Assembly (NCBI GenBank): GCA_024763505.1
Contig: JANTFI010000010.1
Coordinates: 1-42,824 of the forward strand
Source: Gammaproteobacteria bacterium
Lineage (GTDB): Bacteria > Pseudomonadota > Gammaproteobacteria > GCA-001735895
Direction of reading: 5' to 3'
Length of the DNA stretch: 42,824 nucleotides
A model generated the notes under the pieces. That model did not search any database. It was not told the origin of the DNA and saw only the letters and a program-made list of their open reading frames with translations. Shown in pieces: positions 1 to 8,298 of this stretch (position 1 is the stretch's first letter; every line of letters begins with the position of its first letter). The translations under genes and the position numbers were made by a program.

Positions 1-2
1 CG

Positions 3-242
3 GCGAATAAGGTCGGCGCCATGTTCGGGCTGTTTTTCACCGATCAGGACAAGGTGCAATCCTTCGCCGATGTCGGCCGTTGTGATCTGGAACGCTTCAA
101 AAAGTTCTTCCACGCCATGCTCGACAAGGGCATCAACCTCGCACCTTCGGCGTATGAAGCGGGCTTTGTCAGCTCCGCACATACGACCGAGCATCTGCAG
201 CAAACCATCGATGCAGCTGAGGACGTGTTTAAAACGCTGTAA
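3..242 (+). CDS. hemL: Glutamate-1-semialdehyde 2,1-aminomutase, C-terminal part
   Basis: This is the last 79 codons of HemL, cut by the window edge; the reading frame enters at base 3. HemL is a PLP-dependent cytoplasmic enzyme that converts glutamate-1-semialdehyde to 5-aminolevulinate in tetrapyrrole synthesis. The visible residues match the C-terminal small domain of the family: a GAMFGLFFT strand, a phenylalanine-rich helix ([18 protein letters not shown]), and the conserved ending [13 protein letters not shown] followed by a helix with the pattern [10 protein letters not shown]. The catalytic lysine lies upstream, outside the window. The next gene converges on it, 31 bases away. Confidence 0.9.
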   Translation, partial: ANKVGAMFGLFFTDQDKVQSFADVGRCDLERFKKFFHAMLDKGINLAPSAYEAGFVSSAHTTEHLQQTIDAAEDVFKTL

Positions 243-273
243 AGATTTGCGCTGCAAGGCCAGCAGCGAGATT

Positions 274-1017
274 TCAAGTTCGGGACCGGTTGATCCGCCA
301 CGATTTTGGCGCTTCAAGTTTGTAGCCTTCGAACAGAAATCCGCCATCTGGTTTCAGGATTTCGGCCGCCAGCTCGACAACTTCTGTGGTCAGGTTCTTT
401 AAGAATAGAGTCTCGAAGCTACGGGAATAGCGCTGTGCGAATTCCCGGTTGATAGCAATTAATCGTCTGGGCAGGGTTTTGCCCTTTGCAGACCATAACT
501 GTCTGCTGCGCAGATAGTGATTGCCCAAAACGCCATAGAGTTGCGATGCTGTGGCTTGCATTTCTATCGTTGAGCGCGGATCTTTCAGGTCATCTATTAA
601 ATTGGTAATGGCATATCTTGAGTTATCAAGCTCAAGCTTGCTCCATTTTGGCGGTCCTTCAGAGAGAACTTCTGCGGCCAGGTTCTTCATTGATTTGGAG
701 AGTTCAGAGGACTGCGGGATTTCTATGCCTTCCGCAACCATGGAAGGCAGCGAAGGGTAACCTGTCGGACGGTCAACTTCACGGAAAAAATATTCCAGTG
801 TGGATGGGTCATGAACAAAAGCTTCAACAGGCCACTGCTTGTAGCTGAAGGATTCTCTGTAAGCGCAAGGGATGTGATCGAACAAGACGACTAAATCAAG
901 ATCTGACGTAGAAGTACCTTCACCGCGGACGAGCGATCCGGCGAAAAATAGGGCACTTGCCTGTGGGTATTTTTCGCGGCGGATTTCATTCACAACATCC
1001 TGTAATTCACTCAGCAT
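274..1017 (-). CDS. Nucleotidyltransferase-fold protein (Pol beta-like)
   Basis: A 247-residue cytoplasmic protein. Residues 26-42 carry the signature of the DNA polymerase beta-like nucleotidyltransferase superfamily: GSLVRGEGT followed by SDLDL, where Asp39 and Asp41 would bind the metal. The family transfers nucleotides to proteins, drugs or RNA; minimal members act in toxin-antitoxin pairs. The remaining 200 residues are mostly helical and could be a substrate-binding domain, as in aminoglycoside adenylyltransferases, but I do not recognise the subfamily. No partner antitoxin gene is adjacent. The ATG at 1015-1017 is the first in frame. The substrate is unknown. Confidence 0.75.
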   Translation of the reverse strand: MLSELQDVVNEIRREKYPQASALFFAGSLVRGEGTSTSDLDLVVLFDHIPCAYRESFSYKQWPVEAFVHDPSTLEYFFREVDRPTGYPSLPSMVAEGIEIPQSSELSKSMKNLAAEVLSEGPPKWSKLELDNSRYAITNLIDDLKDPRSTIEMQATASQLYGVLGNHYLRSRQLWSAKGKTLPRRLIAINREFAQRYSRSFETLFLKNLTTEVVELAAEILKPDGGFLFEGYKLEAPKSWRINRSRT

Positions 1018-1118
1018 TCAAATTTCCAGTTTGATGAAGTTTAAGATGTGAATCAGCTAAATACTGCCACCACAAAAACCGCTGCTATCTCTGTGTCCTC
1101 CAAGAGATCCGAAGAGCT

Positions 1119-1691
1119 TTAAAGCCCCAGCATGCCCTTCTTCAAATTCTTGTCGGCCGGTTTGTTGCCGAGCCAGATTTCGAGCAGCGCGGTTTTGAAG
1201 TCTTCACCTTCGATGGTGCCGAGTAGTACGCCATTCTTGCTAACGCTGGTGCCCTGACCGGGGATGTAATCGATGGTGTAGCGGTCGCCTTTGTGGGCGC
1301 TTTCGGCGAAGAAACCATAGAATTTTTCGATCCGGCTTTGCAGTTTATTCAGGGTGGATTCATCCTGATTGTTTTCAAAGCCTTCCTTCCAGCCATTGAC
1401 CAGTTTGTCGCTGGTGACTTCCTTGTAGATAAAATCGAGCTGGATTCTTAACGGCCCGGGTTGAACCAGAATTTCGCCGACATTTTTCGATGGCTTGGGG
1501 AGATACAGCGAGCCGACATAAACATCGATCCAGAATTTCTCGCGCAGCCCCATGCCATTCAGGTCGAGGTAATAATTGTCACCGACAGTGATCTGGTCTG
1601 GTACGGTGACGCCTGCCAGTTCGCGAGCCTGAGTCGGCAGGGACAGCAGCAATAACAGGGCGGTAAAAAAAGCGGTGAAGGTGGTTTTCAT
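1119..1691 (-). CDS. Secreted chalcone isomerase-like protein
   Basis: A 190-residue protein with a clear Sec signal peptide (Lys-containing start, hydrophobic stretch about residues 5-17, cleavage probably after QA at 21-22). The mature part begins ELAGVTVPDQITVG and contains LDLNGMGLREKFWIDVYVG and then a LYLP strand, the pattern of the bacterial chalcone isomerase-like family (Pfam Chalcone_3). Bacterial members are periplasmic and mostly of unknown role; they are not expected to act on flavonoids. An AGGA sits nine bases before the ATG at 1691. It is followed downstream on its strand by the nucleotidyltransferase gene after a gap of about 100 bases. Confidence 0.75.
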   Translation of the reverse strand: MKTTFTAFFTALLLLLSLPTQARELAGVTVPDQITVGDNYYLDLNGMGLREKFWIDVYVGSLYLPKPSKNVGEILVQPGPLRIQLDFIYKEVTSDKLVNGWKEGFENNQDESTLNKLQSRIEKFYGFFAESAHKGDRYTIDYIPGQGTSVSKNGVLLGTIEGEDFKTALLEIWLGNKPADKNLKKGMLGL

Positions 1692-1749
1692 GATGGCAAT
1701 TCCTGGTGATTATCGAGCTTGTTATTGGTTTTTTTACTACCGTTTTTTT

Positions 1750-1780
1750 GGGGCGGTACCCCGGAACAGAGGGGCGCCCC
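1750..1780. other. GC-rich interrupted hairpin between trx and the chalcone isomerase-like gene
   Basis: GGGGCG at 1750-1755 pairs with CGCCCC at 1775-1780. After a three-base bulge (1756-1758), CCCC at 1759-1762 pairs with GGGG at 1771-1774, leaving an eight-base loop. The run of Ts lies on the 5' side in plus orientation, and only a short TTTTA follows at 1786-1790. It is therefore not a textbook terminator in either direction. It could still be an RNA structure at the 3' end of the thioredoxin mRNA. Confidence 0.4.
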
Positions 1781-1787
1781 GACCCTT

Positions 1788-2144
1788 TTATTCTTTGCCT
1801 TTGGTCTTGCGGATTTCATCCATGTCCAGCGCTTTGACTTTGTCGACCAGCTCGCCGATTGCGTTTTCCGGAATCATGCCGGGTTGAGCGAAAACCAGCA
1901 TCGCTTCACGAAACATCATGATGGTCGGAATCGAGCGGATGCTGAAATGTGCGGCGATTTCCTTTTCTTCTTCGGTGTTGACCTTGGCGAAAACCACGTC
2001 TTCATATTTTTCGGAAGCAGTTTCAAAGATCGGTCCGAATTGTTTGCAGGGTCCGCACCACGGTGCCCAGAAGTCGAAAATGACCATATCGTTTTTTTCG
2101 ACCAGTTCTTCAATGTTTTCTCTTGTTGCTTCGATAACGGCCAC
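1788..2144 (-). CDS. Thioredoxin-family protein
   Basis: A 118-residue cytoplasmic thioredoxin-fold protein. It has FWAPWCGPCK with redox cysteines 30 and 33 and the cis-proline strand SIRSIPTIMMF. It would reduce protein disulfides using a reductase, or act as a specialised thiol carrier. Compared with TrxA it has a short C-terminal extension rich in Lys and Asp (DMDEIRKTKGKE). The start is a GTG at 2144: a GGAG lies seven bases upstream, and the product then begins at the first expected strand. It is leftward, in line with the LON/ubiX group, but separated from it by 116 bases, so it may have its own promoter. Confidence 0.9.
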   Translation of the reverse strand: MAVIEATRENIEELVEKNDMVIFDFWAPWCGPCKQFGPIFETASEKYEDVVFAKVNTEEEKEIAAHFSIRSIPTIMMFREAMLVFAQPGMIPENAIGELVDKVKALDMDEIRKTKGKE

Positions 2145-2260
2145 GTGTCTGCTCCGGTTGGGTTTTCATCTGTGCCACGCGTCATGGGCGGCTCCATCGG
2201 GGCAATTATAACCGAAGCTTTTTGTGCTGTAACGAATAACCTGCTCGCCGGATGAATCGC

Positions 2261-2848
2261 CTACAGCCCTGGTTTGACGTACTGAATGACCCCCAGCCGA
2301 ATCAATTCGGCATGCAGCGCGATGGCGCGGTCGTGGGTGTCGGGTACTTCCAGCAATTGCTGTTTGAAGGCATTTTCCAGCGGTAGCAGAAACAGTAACT
2401 GGTAAACGGTATCGCTAAAGCTCAGCGAATCGGGCGCAGCGGCCTTGTTCGACTGGATATGCTGCAGTAATTCACTCATGTATTGATACTGCTGCGGAAC
2501 CTGCTCGATGATGGTTTCGGGCGGAAACTCGACATCGGCGATCAGCAAGCCATCCTCGGCGTGGCGCAGCGAGATAATTTGAAACCGCTGCATGCCCAGT
2601 GCTGTAATGCCGAGCAATCCATCATTACGGTTTTGCCAGTCGACCACGCGGGCACTGCAGCCGAAACTGAAAATTTCGGCATCCGGATCGGTTTCTTCGC
2701 CTTTGTGGATCAGCACGATGCCGAAGTCATGCTCGTCACGCATACAGTGCGCGATCATATCGCTGTAGCGCGGCTCGAAGATTTTCAGTGGCAGCCGGTT
2801 GCCTGGTAGCAATACGGTCTTGAGCGGAAACAGCGCCAGTTCACTCAT
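2261..2848 (-). CDS. LON substrate-binding-domain protein
   Basis: A 195-residue protein matching the N-terminal (LAN/PUA-like) domain of Lon protease without the ATPase or peptidase. The N terminus LALFPLKTVLLPG, LPLKIFEPRY and FGIVLI are characteristic of the family. Stand-alone members (YcaR/Bll-like LON-domain proteins) are common in Proteobacteria; their function is unclear, possibly substrate or adaptor binding. The ATG at 2848 overlaps the TGA of ubiX by four bases, so it is translationally coupled as the last gene of the mpl-ubiX operon. Confidence 0.85.
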   Translation of the reverse strand: MSELALFPLKTVLLPGNRLPLKIFEPRYSDMIAHCMRDEHDFGIVLIHKGEETDPDAEIFSFGCSARVVDWQNRNDGLLGITALGMQRFQIISLRHAEDGLLIADVEFPPETIIEQVPQQYQYMSELLQHIQSNKAAAPDSLSFSDTVYQLLFLLPLENAFKQQLLEVPDTHDRAIALHAELIRLGVIQYVKPGL

Positions 2849-3462
2849 GCGTCAGACGCCCCATTTTGGCCCCATCGTGGCGACAGACTGTTGGTAATAT
2901 CAAGCTGGTCGAGGATCCGGCTGACCACGAAATCGATCAAATCCTGCACCGATTCGACACCTTGATAAAACGCCGGATTGGGTGGCAGAATGATTGCGCC
3001 GAGGTTGGACAGGGTCAGCATGTTTTGTAAATGAATACTGGAAAACGGCGTTTCGCGCGGCACCAGAATCAGCTTTTTGCGTTCTTTCAAAATGACATCA
3101 GCGGCGCGGTGAATCAGGTTATTGCCTATGCCCTGCGCAATTGCAGCCAGACTGCCGGTGGTACAGGGGCAGACGATCATGGCTTCGGCCACAGACGATC
3201 CGCTGGCCGGTGGCGCGGTCCATTGATCCTTGCCGTAGACCACCAGTTGATCGCGTTCGCAGCCGAAGTAATCCTGCAATGCCTGTTGCATTTGCTGCGG
3301 GCTGGATGGCAGTTTCAGATCGGTTTCCATCGCCATGACGATTTGTCCCGGTTGCGAACAAAGAAACTGTATCTGTACATCGGCCAGCAGCAATTGCTCG
3401 ATCAGGCGCAGGGTATAGGGTGCGCCGGAGGCACCGGTCATGGCCAGAGTAATGGTTTTCAT
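2845..3462 (-). CDS. ubiX: Flavin prenyltransferase UbiX
   Basis: A 205-residue member of the UbiX/Pad1 flavoprotein family. UbiX joins dimethylallyl phosphate to FMN to make prenylated FMN, the cofactor of UbiD, which decarboxylates the ubiquinone precursor. Visible signatures are the N-terminal flavin site LAMTGASGAPYTLRLIEQLL, the central MIVCPCTTGSLAAIAQGIG..L..RAADV, and the ERKKLILVPRETPFS strand. Length is typical. It overlaps the kinase gene upstream and the LON gene downstream by four bases each. The mpl-ubiX association is familiar from other gammaproteobacteria, but here a kinase gene sits between them. Confidence 0.95.
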   Translation of the reverse strand: MKTITLAMTGASGAPYTLRLIEQLLLADVQIQFLCSQPGQIVMAMETDLKLPSSPQQMQQALQDYFGCERDQLVVYGKDQWTAPPASGSSVAEAMIVCPCTTGSLAAIAQGIGNNLIHRAADVILKERKKLILVPRETPFSSIHLQNMLTLSNLGAIILPPNPAFYQGVESVQDLIDFVVSRILDQLDITNSLSPRWGQNGASDA

Positions 3463-4754
3463 CGCGGTTTATCCTGCTCGATGAGCTGGTCAGTGGTTTT
3501 CGACAGGCGTGTCACCAGAGTTTCCAGAAAAATCCGATAGTATTGTAACTGGGTATCGACCGAAACCTTGTCGAGTACGCTGCGGCTGACCACCATCAAC
3601 GTCACATCGGTGCGTGCGGTGATGGTGGCGATACGCTGCTCACGTTTGATGAAAGCAGTTTCGCCAAAACAGTCGCCCTGATACATGCGTCCGACCGGCT
3701 GATCGTTGCGCCATACCTCGACACCGCCCTTGGCGATGATGTAAAACGAGGTTTCGATCTCGCCTTCACTGATGATGGTGTCATTTTTTGCAAAATCCAC
3801 CCATTCGCTAGCATCCACCACTTCGCTGATCTGCTCGTCGCTGAAATCGCGAAAGAAGTTGAGGTAGCGTAGCGTGGTCCATTTTTCCTGCATGTCGATG
3901 CGCTCGCCGACCCCGCGCAGGCGGCCATAGGCGCGCGACAGCTCGGTCGCCAACTGATGCGCGCTGTCATAGCGCTGATAGATGATCTTGTTCAGGCATT
4001 TCTCGACAATGTCGATAACCTGTTGCGGCAGGTCGGGGCGGATGAAAGACAGCGAGTCCGGTTCGACCTCGGTGATCTGGTAAATCAGCGATTTCAGGTT
4101 GCTGGCCTTGTATAGCGGGCGACGCGCGAGCAAGGCATACATCACTGCGCCGAGCGAATAAATATCGGATTGCTCGACCAGCCGTTTTTCTTCGGTCAAT
4201 TGTTCAGGTGGCAGATACATCGGGCTGCCGAGCACAGAGGCTTCGGTTTGCTCGCCCTGATCGATATGGGCGATGCTGAAATCCATGATCTTGACCTCGC
4301 CATCGTGGCTGAGCATGATGTTGCCGGGTTTCAGATCGCGATGGATGATGCCCTGGCGGTGCACATAATCCAGCCCTTTGGCGCATTGATAAATGATATC
4401 AATCACCTGGTCGGTGCTGAGAGTTTTTTTGCCGGTGACGTATTCCTGCAGGGTTTCACCATCGACAAACTCCATCACGATATAATTCAGTTCATCAATC
4501 TGGCCAGCATCGTAAACCGACACGATGGCCGGGTGATGCATTCGCCCGGCGGTGTAGACTTCGGAAAAAAATCCCTCGCGCGCCTTTTGAGCCGCGGCCG
4601 GATCACTGTCGTAGGGGTGAGCCACCTTGATCGCCACCGGGCGCTGCACGAATGGATCCCAGGCTTCATACACCACGCCCATCGAGCCTTTACCGATCAC
4701 TTGCTTGATTTCGTATTTGGCAATCTTGTCCGGATGTTTGCGTTTCTTGCTCAT
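3459..4754 (-). CDS. Ser/Thr protein kinase with C-terminal cyclic-nucleotide-binding-like domain
   Basis: A 431-residue soluble Hanks-type kinase. Residues 14-275 form the kinase domain: Gly loop GKGSMGVVYEAWD (21-33), Lys43 in VAIKV, Glu65, catalytic loop HRDLKPGN (138-145), and PPEQ in the activation segment. The metal-binding motif reads DFS (158-160) instead of DFG, so Asp is kept but Gly is lost. Residues 295-410 form a CAP/CNMP-like beta-roll with GDCFGETAFIKREQRIATITA, close to the phosphate-binding cassette, and could bind a cyclic nucleotide. There is no DNA-binding helix after it and no transmembrane segment. The ATG at 4754 was chosen because it overlaps the mpl stop as ATGA; a longer frame runs upstream but lies wholly inside mpl. 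It lies between mpl and ubiX, suggesting but not proving a link with the envelope. Confidence 0.88.
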   Translation of the reverse strand: MSKKRKHPDKIAKYEIKQVIGKGSMGVVYEAWDPFVQRPVAIKVAHPYDSDPAAAQKAREGFFSEVYTAGRMHHPAIVSVYDAGQIDELNYIVMEFVDGETLQEYVTGKKTLSTDQVIDIIYQCAKGLDYVHRQGIIHRDLKPGNIMLSHDGEVKIMDFSIAHIDQGEQTEASVLGSPMYLPPEQLTEEKRLVEQSDIYSLGAVMYALLARRPLYKASNLKSLIYQITEVEPDSLSFIRPDLPQQVIDIVEKCLNKIIYQRYDSAHQLATELSRAYGRLRGVGERIDMQEKWTTLRYLNFFRDFSDEQISEVVDASEWVDFAKNDTIISEGEIETSFYIIAKGGVEVWRNDQPVGRMYQGDCFGETAFIKREQRIATITARTDVTLMVVSRSVLDKVSVDTQLQYYRIFLETLVTRLSKTTDQLIEQDKPR

Positions 4755-6091
4755 GCGTTGTTTTTCGATAATGCCTGTAACAGCTGCTGGTGAATTCCCG
4801 CAAATCCGCCATTGCTCATGATTACGATATTGTCGCCTGTTTGGACGCTGTTGACGAGGATTTCGATGATTACGTCGATGGATGAATAAAGACGCAGGTT
4901 CGCTCGCTCCAGTTGCCCGGTGTCCCATTTCAGCTCGCCATTGTCAAAAAACAGCACTTCGTCGGCATCTTCGAAAGCGCCAGCCAGCGTTTGCGCATGA
5001 ACGCCCATCTTCATGGTATTGGAGCGCGGTTCGAAAACCGCGATCAAGCGGCCGGAGCCGACGGGTTTGAGGGCCTGCAAGGTGGCGCGAATGGCGGTGG
5101 GGTGGTGGGCGAAATCATCGTACACAGTGATGCCGTTGATCTGGCCGATGATTTCCTGCCGCCGTTTGACGCCGGCAAATGATTGCAGGGCTTCCACGCC
5201 AACCTCGATCGGCACTCCGGCATGTTGCGCGGCCAGCAATGCCGCACTGGCGTTGAGTTGATTGAAGACGCCGCTTTGCGCCAGTTTCAGCGGCCAGCTT
5301 TTGTTGCTGGCTGCTTCGGTTACGCTGCCGTGGTCGGGGTCGAGCGTCAAATCGGCATTGGCGCAGCCGAAACTTTTCAGTGGAGTCCAGCAGCCCATCT
5401 CGATGACATCATCGAGATTGCGATCCTGTGTGTTGTGAATAACCAGACCATTACCCGGTACGATACGCAACAAATGGTGAAATTGACGCTGGATCGCGGC
5501 CAGATCATCGAATATATCGGCATGATCGAACTCGAGATTATTCAGAATCAGGGTCCGTGGATGGTAATGCACAAATTTGCTGCGCTTGTCGAAAAAGGCG
5601 GTGTCGTATTCATCCGCCTCGATGACGAAAAACGGAGCCTTGCCCAGCCTCGCCGACTGCTGGAAGTTTCGCGTCGCACCGCCGATCAGGTAGCCCGGTT
5701 CCAGCCCGGCCTGTTGCAGTATCCACGCCAGCATGGCGCTGGTAGTGGTTTTACCGTGTGTGCCGGCGATGGCCAGTACCCAGCGGTCGAGCAACACATG
5801 CTCGAACAGCCATTGCGGGCCGGAGGTGTAGGGCAAGCCTTCATTGAGAATCGCTTCCACCTGCTCGTTTCCGCGCGACATGGCATTGCCGATGACAAAC
5901 AGGTCGGCGCTGCGATCGAGGTTGTCGGCGTAGTAGCCTTCGCGTACCTCGATGCCGGCATCGGCCAACTGGTTGCTCATCGGCGGATAAACATGCGCAT
6001 CCGAGCCCAGCACGTCATAGCCTTTGGCGCGCGCCAGTTGGGCAAGACCGGCCATGAAAGTACCGCAGATTCCGAGAATATAGATTTTCAT
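4751..6091 (-). CDS. mpl: UDP-N-acetylmuramate:tripeptide ligase Mpl
   Basis: A 446-residue cytoplasmic Mur-ligase that recycles peptidoglycan by attaching the L-Ala-gamma-D-Glu-meso-DAP tripeptide to UDP-MurNAc. The N terminus MKIYILGICGTFMAGLAQLA is the dinucleotide-like UDP-binding loop that distinguishes Mpl. AGTHGKTTTSAMLAWIL is the ATP P-loop, and VYDDFAHHPTAI and FEPRSNTMKMG are typical of Mpl/MurC. Length is normal. It overlaps by four bases both the membrane-protein gene upstream and the kinase gene downstream, so it is the core of a translationally coupled operon. Its presence fits a Gram-negative cell with DAP peptidoglycan. Confidence 0.96.
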   Translation of the reverse strand: MKIYILGICGTFMAGLAQLARAKGYDVLGSDAHVYPPMSNQLADAGIEVREGYYADNLDRSADLFVIGNAMSRGNEQVEAILNEGLPYTSGPQWLFEHVLLDRWVLAIAGTHGKTTTSAMLAWILQQAGLEPGYLIGGATRNFQQSARLGKAPFFVIEADEYDTAFFDKRSKFVHYHPRTLILNNLEFDHADIFDDLAAIQRQFHHLLRIVPGNGLVIHNTQDRNLDDVIEMGCWTPLKSFGCANADLTLDPDHGSVTEAASNKSWPLKLAQSGVFNQLNASAALLAAQHAGVPIEVGVEALQSFAGVKRRQEIIGQINGITVYDDFAHHPTAIRATLQALKPVGSGRLIAVFEPRSNTMKMGVHAQTLAGAFEDADEVLFFDNGELKWDTGQLERANLRLYSSIDVIIEILVNSVQTGDNIVIMSNGGFAGIHQQLLQALSKNNA

Positions 6092-6612
6092 CCAAACAGC
6101 TTGATCAGTAAAAATTCGTACAATAACAGGTAATTGAAAGCGGTGAAGGCCGCCAGCAGGGTGCGGATTTCAAATGCGCGCTGGAAAATCAGCGATACAG
6201 CGGCCAGATTCCATAACAGGATTGCCAGTTGCAGTTTCAATTGCCAGGAATCGGGCTGTAATTCACCATCTGGCTGAATCAGCGTCAGCACGGTCAGACT
6301 GAGCACGCTGATCACCAGATTGACGCCGATCAGTGCGTACAGGGTTTGCAGCAGGCGTTGCAGTTTTCCCTTGAGTTTCAGGAACAGAAAACTGATCGAG
6401 CCGAGAATCGCGATTTCGAGACCAACTTGCGCCAGAATGACCGGCACCGGGTATTTGTCGCCAAGTGCGACATAGCCGACCAGAAAATAAGCCAGCACCG
6501 TCAACAGCAAGGCGTTGCGGCTGCCCGGTAACGCAGCCGGGGATTCCATCAGCAGGCTGATTTTGATCAGGCGAGGCAGGCTGGCGAGCCACTGGGAAAG
6601 CGGTTTTAGCAT
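6088..6612 (-). CDS. Four-helix membrane protein, unknown function
   Basis: A 174-residue protein with four predicted hydrophobic helices: ALLLTVLAYFLVGYVAL, VILAQVGLEIAILGSISFLFL, LYALIGVNLVISVLSLTVL and LQLAILLWNLAAVSLIFQ, then a hydrophobic tail (FNYLLLYEFLLIKLF). A positively charged loop (KLKGKLQRLLQ) follows helix 2. I do not recognise a family with certainty; similar small membrane proteins occur beside mpl in related genomes, but their role is not known to me. The ATG at 6612 was chosen because it lies 16 bases after the DsbA-family stop; the frame upstream overlaps that gene. Its stop overlaps the mpl start as ATGA. Confidence 0.75.
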   Translation of the reverse strand: MLKPLSQWLASLPRLIKISLLMESPAALPGSRNALLLTVLAYFLVGYVALGDKYPVPVILAQVGLEIAILGSISFLFLKLKGKLQRLLQTLYALIGVNLVISVLSLTVLTLIQPDGELQPDSWQLKLQLAILLWNLAAVSLIFQRAFEIRTLLAAFTAFNYLLLYEFLLIKLFG

Positions 6613-6628
6613 GATCGGATGCGCCTGT

Positions 6629-7264
6629 TCAATGCCGACCGAGCTGTCGCTCGATCTCTGCCAGCATGCTGTTGGCGTGATTGTAGTCGAGCTGGATATT
6701 GTGCAACGCCTCGCCGCTTTGCAGTACCAGACTGGGAAAACTGTAAACCCCGAGCTCACGCACGGTGGCCAGTTCGGCTTGCAGTGCCTGCTCGATTTCG
6801 CTCGACTGGATTTGCCTGCGGAAGTGATCCGTGTCGAGCCCGATCGATGCGGCCGCTTCAACCAGGGTATCGAGATCGGAAGGGTTTTTGGCCTGCAAAT
6901 AATAGGCTTGCTGGATGGCATGGGTCATTTGATCGGCCCGATCGGCCATTTCGCGCGCCGTGATAACGGAACGACAAGCCGGGTAGGTTGAGCGGCGTGG
7001 CGTTTGTTGCGCCCAGAAGTCGAAATTGAAGCGGGTGCCGGGTATCACTTGCTCGATGCGCCGCCACGCGCCCTGAATATCGCGCTGCAAGGCTTCGGCC
7101 ATTGGTTCGTCACTGTCCGCTGCAAGACCGCCGACGTAGCTGATCAGTTGCACCGAGTCCGGCAATGCCTGTTGCAGTTTTTGCCAGACAGGTCGAAACC
7201 CCCAGCACCAGCTGCACATCGGGTCGTGAACGTAAAACAGGGTAGGGTCGGCTTTTTCGGTCAT
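6629..7264 (-). CDS. Cytoplasmic DsbA-family thiol oxidoreductase
   Basis: A 211-residue protein of the DsbA/FrnE-like thioredoxin superfamily. The N terminus FYVHDPMCSWCWGFRPVW carries the redox pair Cys17/Cys20, and a helical insertion follows. The strand VYSFPSLVL supplies the cis-proline. There is no signal peptide, so it should act in the cytosol, unlike true DsbA; this fits the COG3531-type 'predicted protein-disulfide isomerase' group. It is the first gene of the leftward operon ending at the LON gene. Its ATG at 7264 lies 110 bases from the divergent glyQ start. Confidence 0.85.
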   Translation of the reverse strand: MTEKADPTLFYVHDPMCSWCWGFRPVWQKLQQALPDSVQLISYVGGLAADSDEPMAEALQRDIQGAWRRIEQVIPGTRFNFDFWAQQTPRRSTYPACRSVITAREMADRADQMTHAIQQAYYLQAKNPSDLDTLVEAAASIGLDTDHFRRQIQSSEIEQALQAELATVRELGVYSFPSLVLQSGEALHNIQLDYNHANSMLAEIERQLGRH

Positions 7265-7296
7265 GTAATAAAACGGATGAGTCGTGTTCCCGGTTT

Positions 7297-7309
7297 GGCT
7301 ATACTAGCC
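7297..7309 (+). promoter_or_regulatory. Candidate glyQ promoter -10 within a short palindrome
   Basis: TATACT at 7300-7305 is a good sigma70 -10 hexamer about 70 bases before the glyQ start. It lies inside the inverted repeat GGCTA-TAC-TAGCC (7297-7309). I see no strong -35. The palindrome reads almost the same on both strands, so the element might also serve the leftward DsbA-family operon. Whether the palindrome is an operator is unknown. Confidence 0.4.
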
Positions 7310-7374
7310 AGCTGTTTTGAGCCATGGCAGCCGGGCAGGTTCGGCGCCGAAATTCCACACACTGTCAAAATTTT

Positions 7375-8298
7375 ATGAGTGAAATAGCAAAAGCGGATGT
7401 TAGCACTTTTCAGGGCCTGATTCAGGCCTTGCAAACATTTTGGTCCGAGCAGGGTTGCGTGGTGATGCAGCCACTGGATATGGAGGTCGGTGCTGGTACT
7501 TTTCACCCGGCGACTTTTCTGCGCTCGATCGGGCCAGAGCCGTGGCGCAGCGCCTATGTGCAGCCGAGTCGCCGCCCGACCGACGGGCGCTATGGTGAAA
7601 ATCCCAATCGCCTGCAGCATTATTACCAGTTTCAGGTTTTGCTCAAGCCGAGTCCCGATGACATTCAGGATCGCTATCTCGATTCGCTGCGGATGATGGG
7701 TTTTGACCCGCTCGAACATGATATCCGCTTCGTCGAAGATAATTGGGAATCGCCCACCCTCGGTGCCTGGGGGCTGGGCTGGGAAGTCTGGCTGAATGGC
7801 ATGGAAGTCACGCAGTTTACCTATTTTCAGCAAGTCGGCGGGCTCGAGTGTCGCCCGGTGTCCGGCGAAATCACCTACGGGTTGGAACGGCTGGCGATGT
7901 ATATTCAGGGCGTCGAAAGTATTTATGATCTGGTATGGACGCGCGGCCCGCAGGGCGATGTCACCTATGGCGATGTGTTCCACCAGAACGAAGTCGAACA
8001 ATCGACCTACAATTTCGAGCATGCCAACACAGAAGAATTGTTTCACTGGTTCGATGTGTGTGAAGCCGAAGGCCAGAAGCTGATCGAGGAGCAACTGCCA
8101 CTGCCAGCCTACGAGCAAGTGATGAAAGCTTCGCATACCTTTAATTTGCTGGATGCGCGTCACGCTATTTCGGTGACCGAACGGCAGCGTTTTATCCTGC
8201 GCGTGCGCACCCTGTCGCGCGGTGTGGCCGAAGCCTTTTATGCTTCACGCGAGGCGCTCGGATTTCCGCTGGTCAAGCAAAAGGAGGCACAGTCATGA
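7375..8298 (+). CDS. glyQ: Glycyl-tRNA synthetase alpha subunit
   Basis: A 307-residue subunit of the bacterial alpha2beta2 glycyl-tRNA synthetase, the catalytic subunit that activates glycine. It matches the family throughout: [74 protein letters not shown], and [15 protein letters not shown] (class II motif 3 region). I chose the ATG at 7375 because family homology begins there; the frame upstream is not conserved in character. It overlaps glyS by four bases (ATGA), so the two subunits are coupled. Confidence 0.97.
   Translation: MSEIAKADVSTFQGLIQALQTFWSEQGCVVMQPLDMEVGAGTFHPATFLRSIGPEPWRSAYVQPSRRPTDGRYGENPNRLQHYYQFQVLLKPSPDDIQDRYLDSLRMMGFDPLEHDIRFVEDNWESPTLGAWGLGWEVWLNGMEVTQFTYFQQVGGLECRPVSGEITYGLERLAMYIQGVESIYDLVWTRGPQGDVTYGDVFHQNEVEQSTYNFEHANTEELFHWFDVCEAEGQKLIEEQLPLPAYEQVMKASHTFNLLDARHAISVTERQRFILRVRTLSRGVAEAFYASREALGFPLVKQKEAQS

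Noticed and set aside
4755-4928. Longer N terminus for the kinase
   Set aside because: The extra 58 codons lie wholly inside mpl and read as unconserved low-complexity sequence; the ATGA overlap at 4751-4754 explains the real start.
5183-6133. A 316-codon plus-strand frame opposite mpl
   Set aside because: The mpl reading is fully supported by motifs in this span; the plus frame has no recognisable domain.
6613-6921. Longer N terminus for the four-helix membrane protein
   Set aside because: The added 103 residues overlap the DsbA-family gene in another frame and are Ser/Arg/Pro-rich shadow sequence.
7261-8163. A 300-codon open frame on the minus strand across glyQ
   Set aside because: It is antisense to the highly conserved glyQ, shows no family pattern and has the composition expected of a shadow frame.
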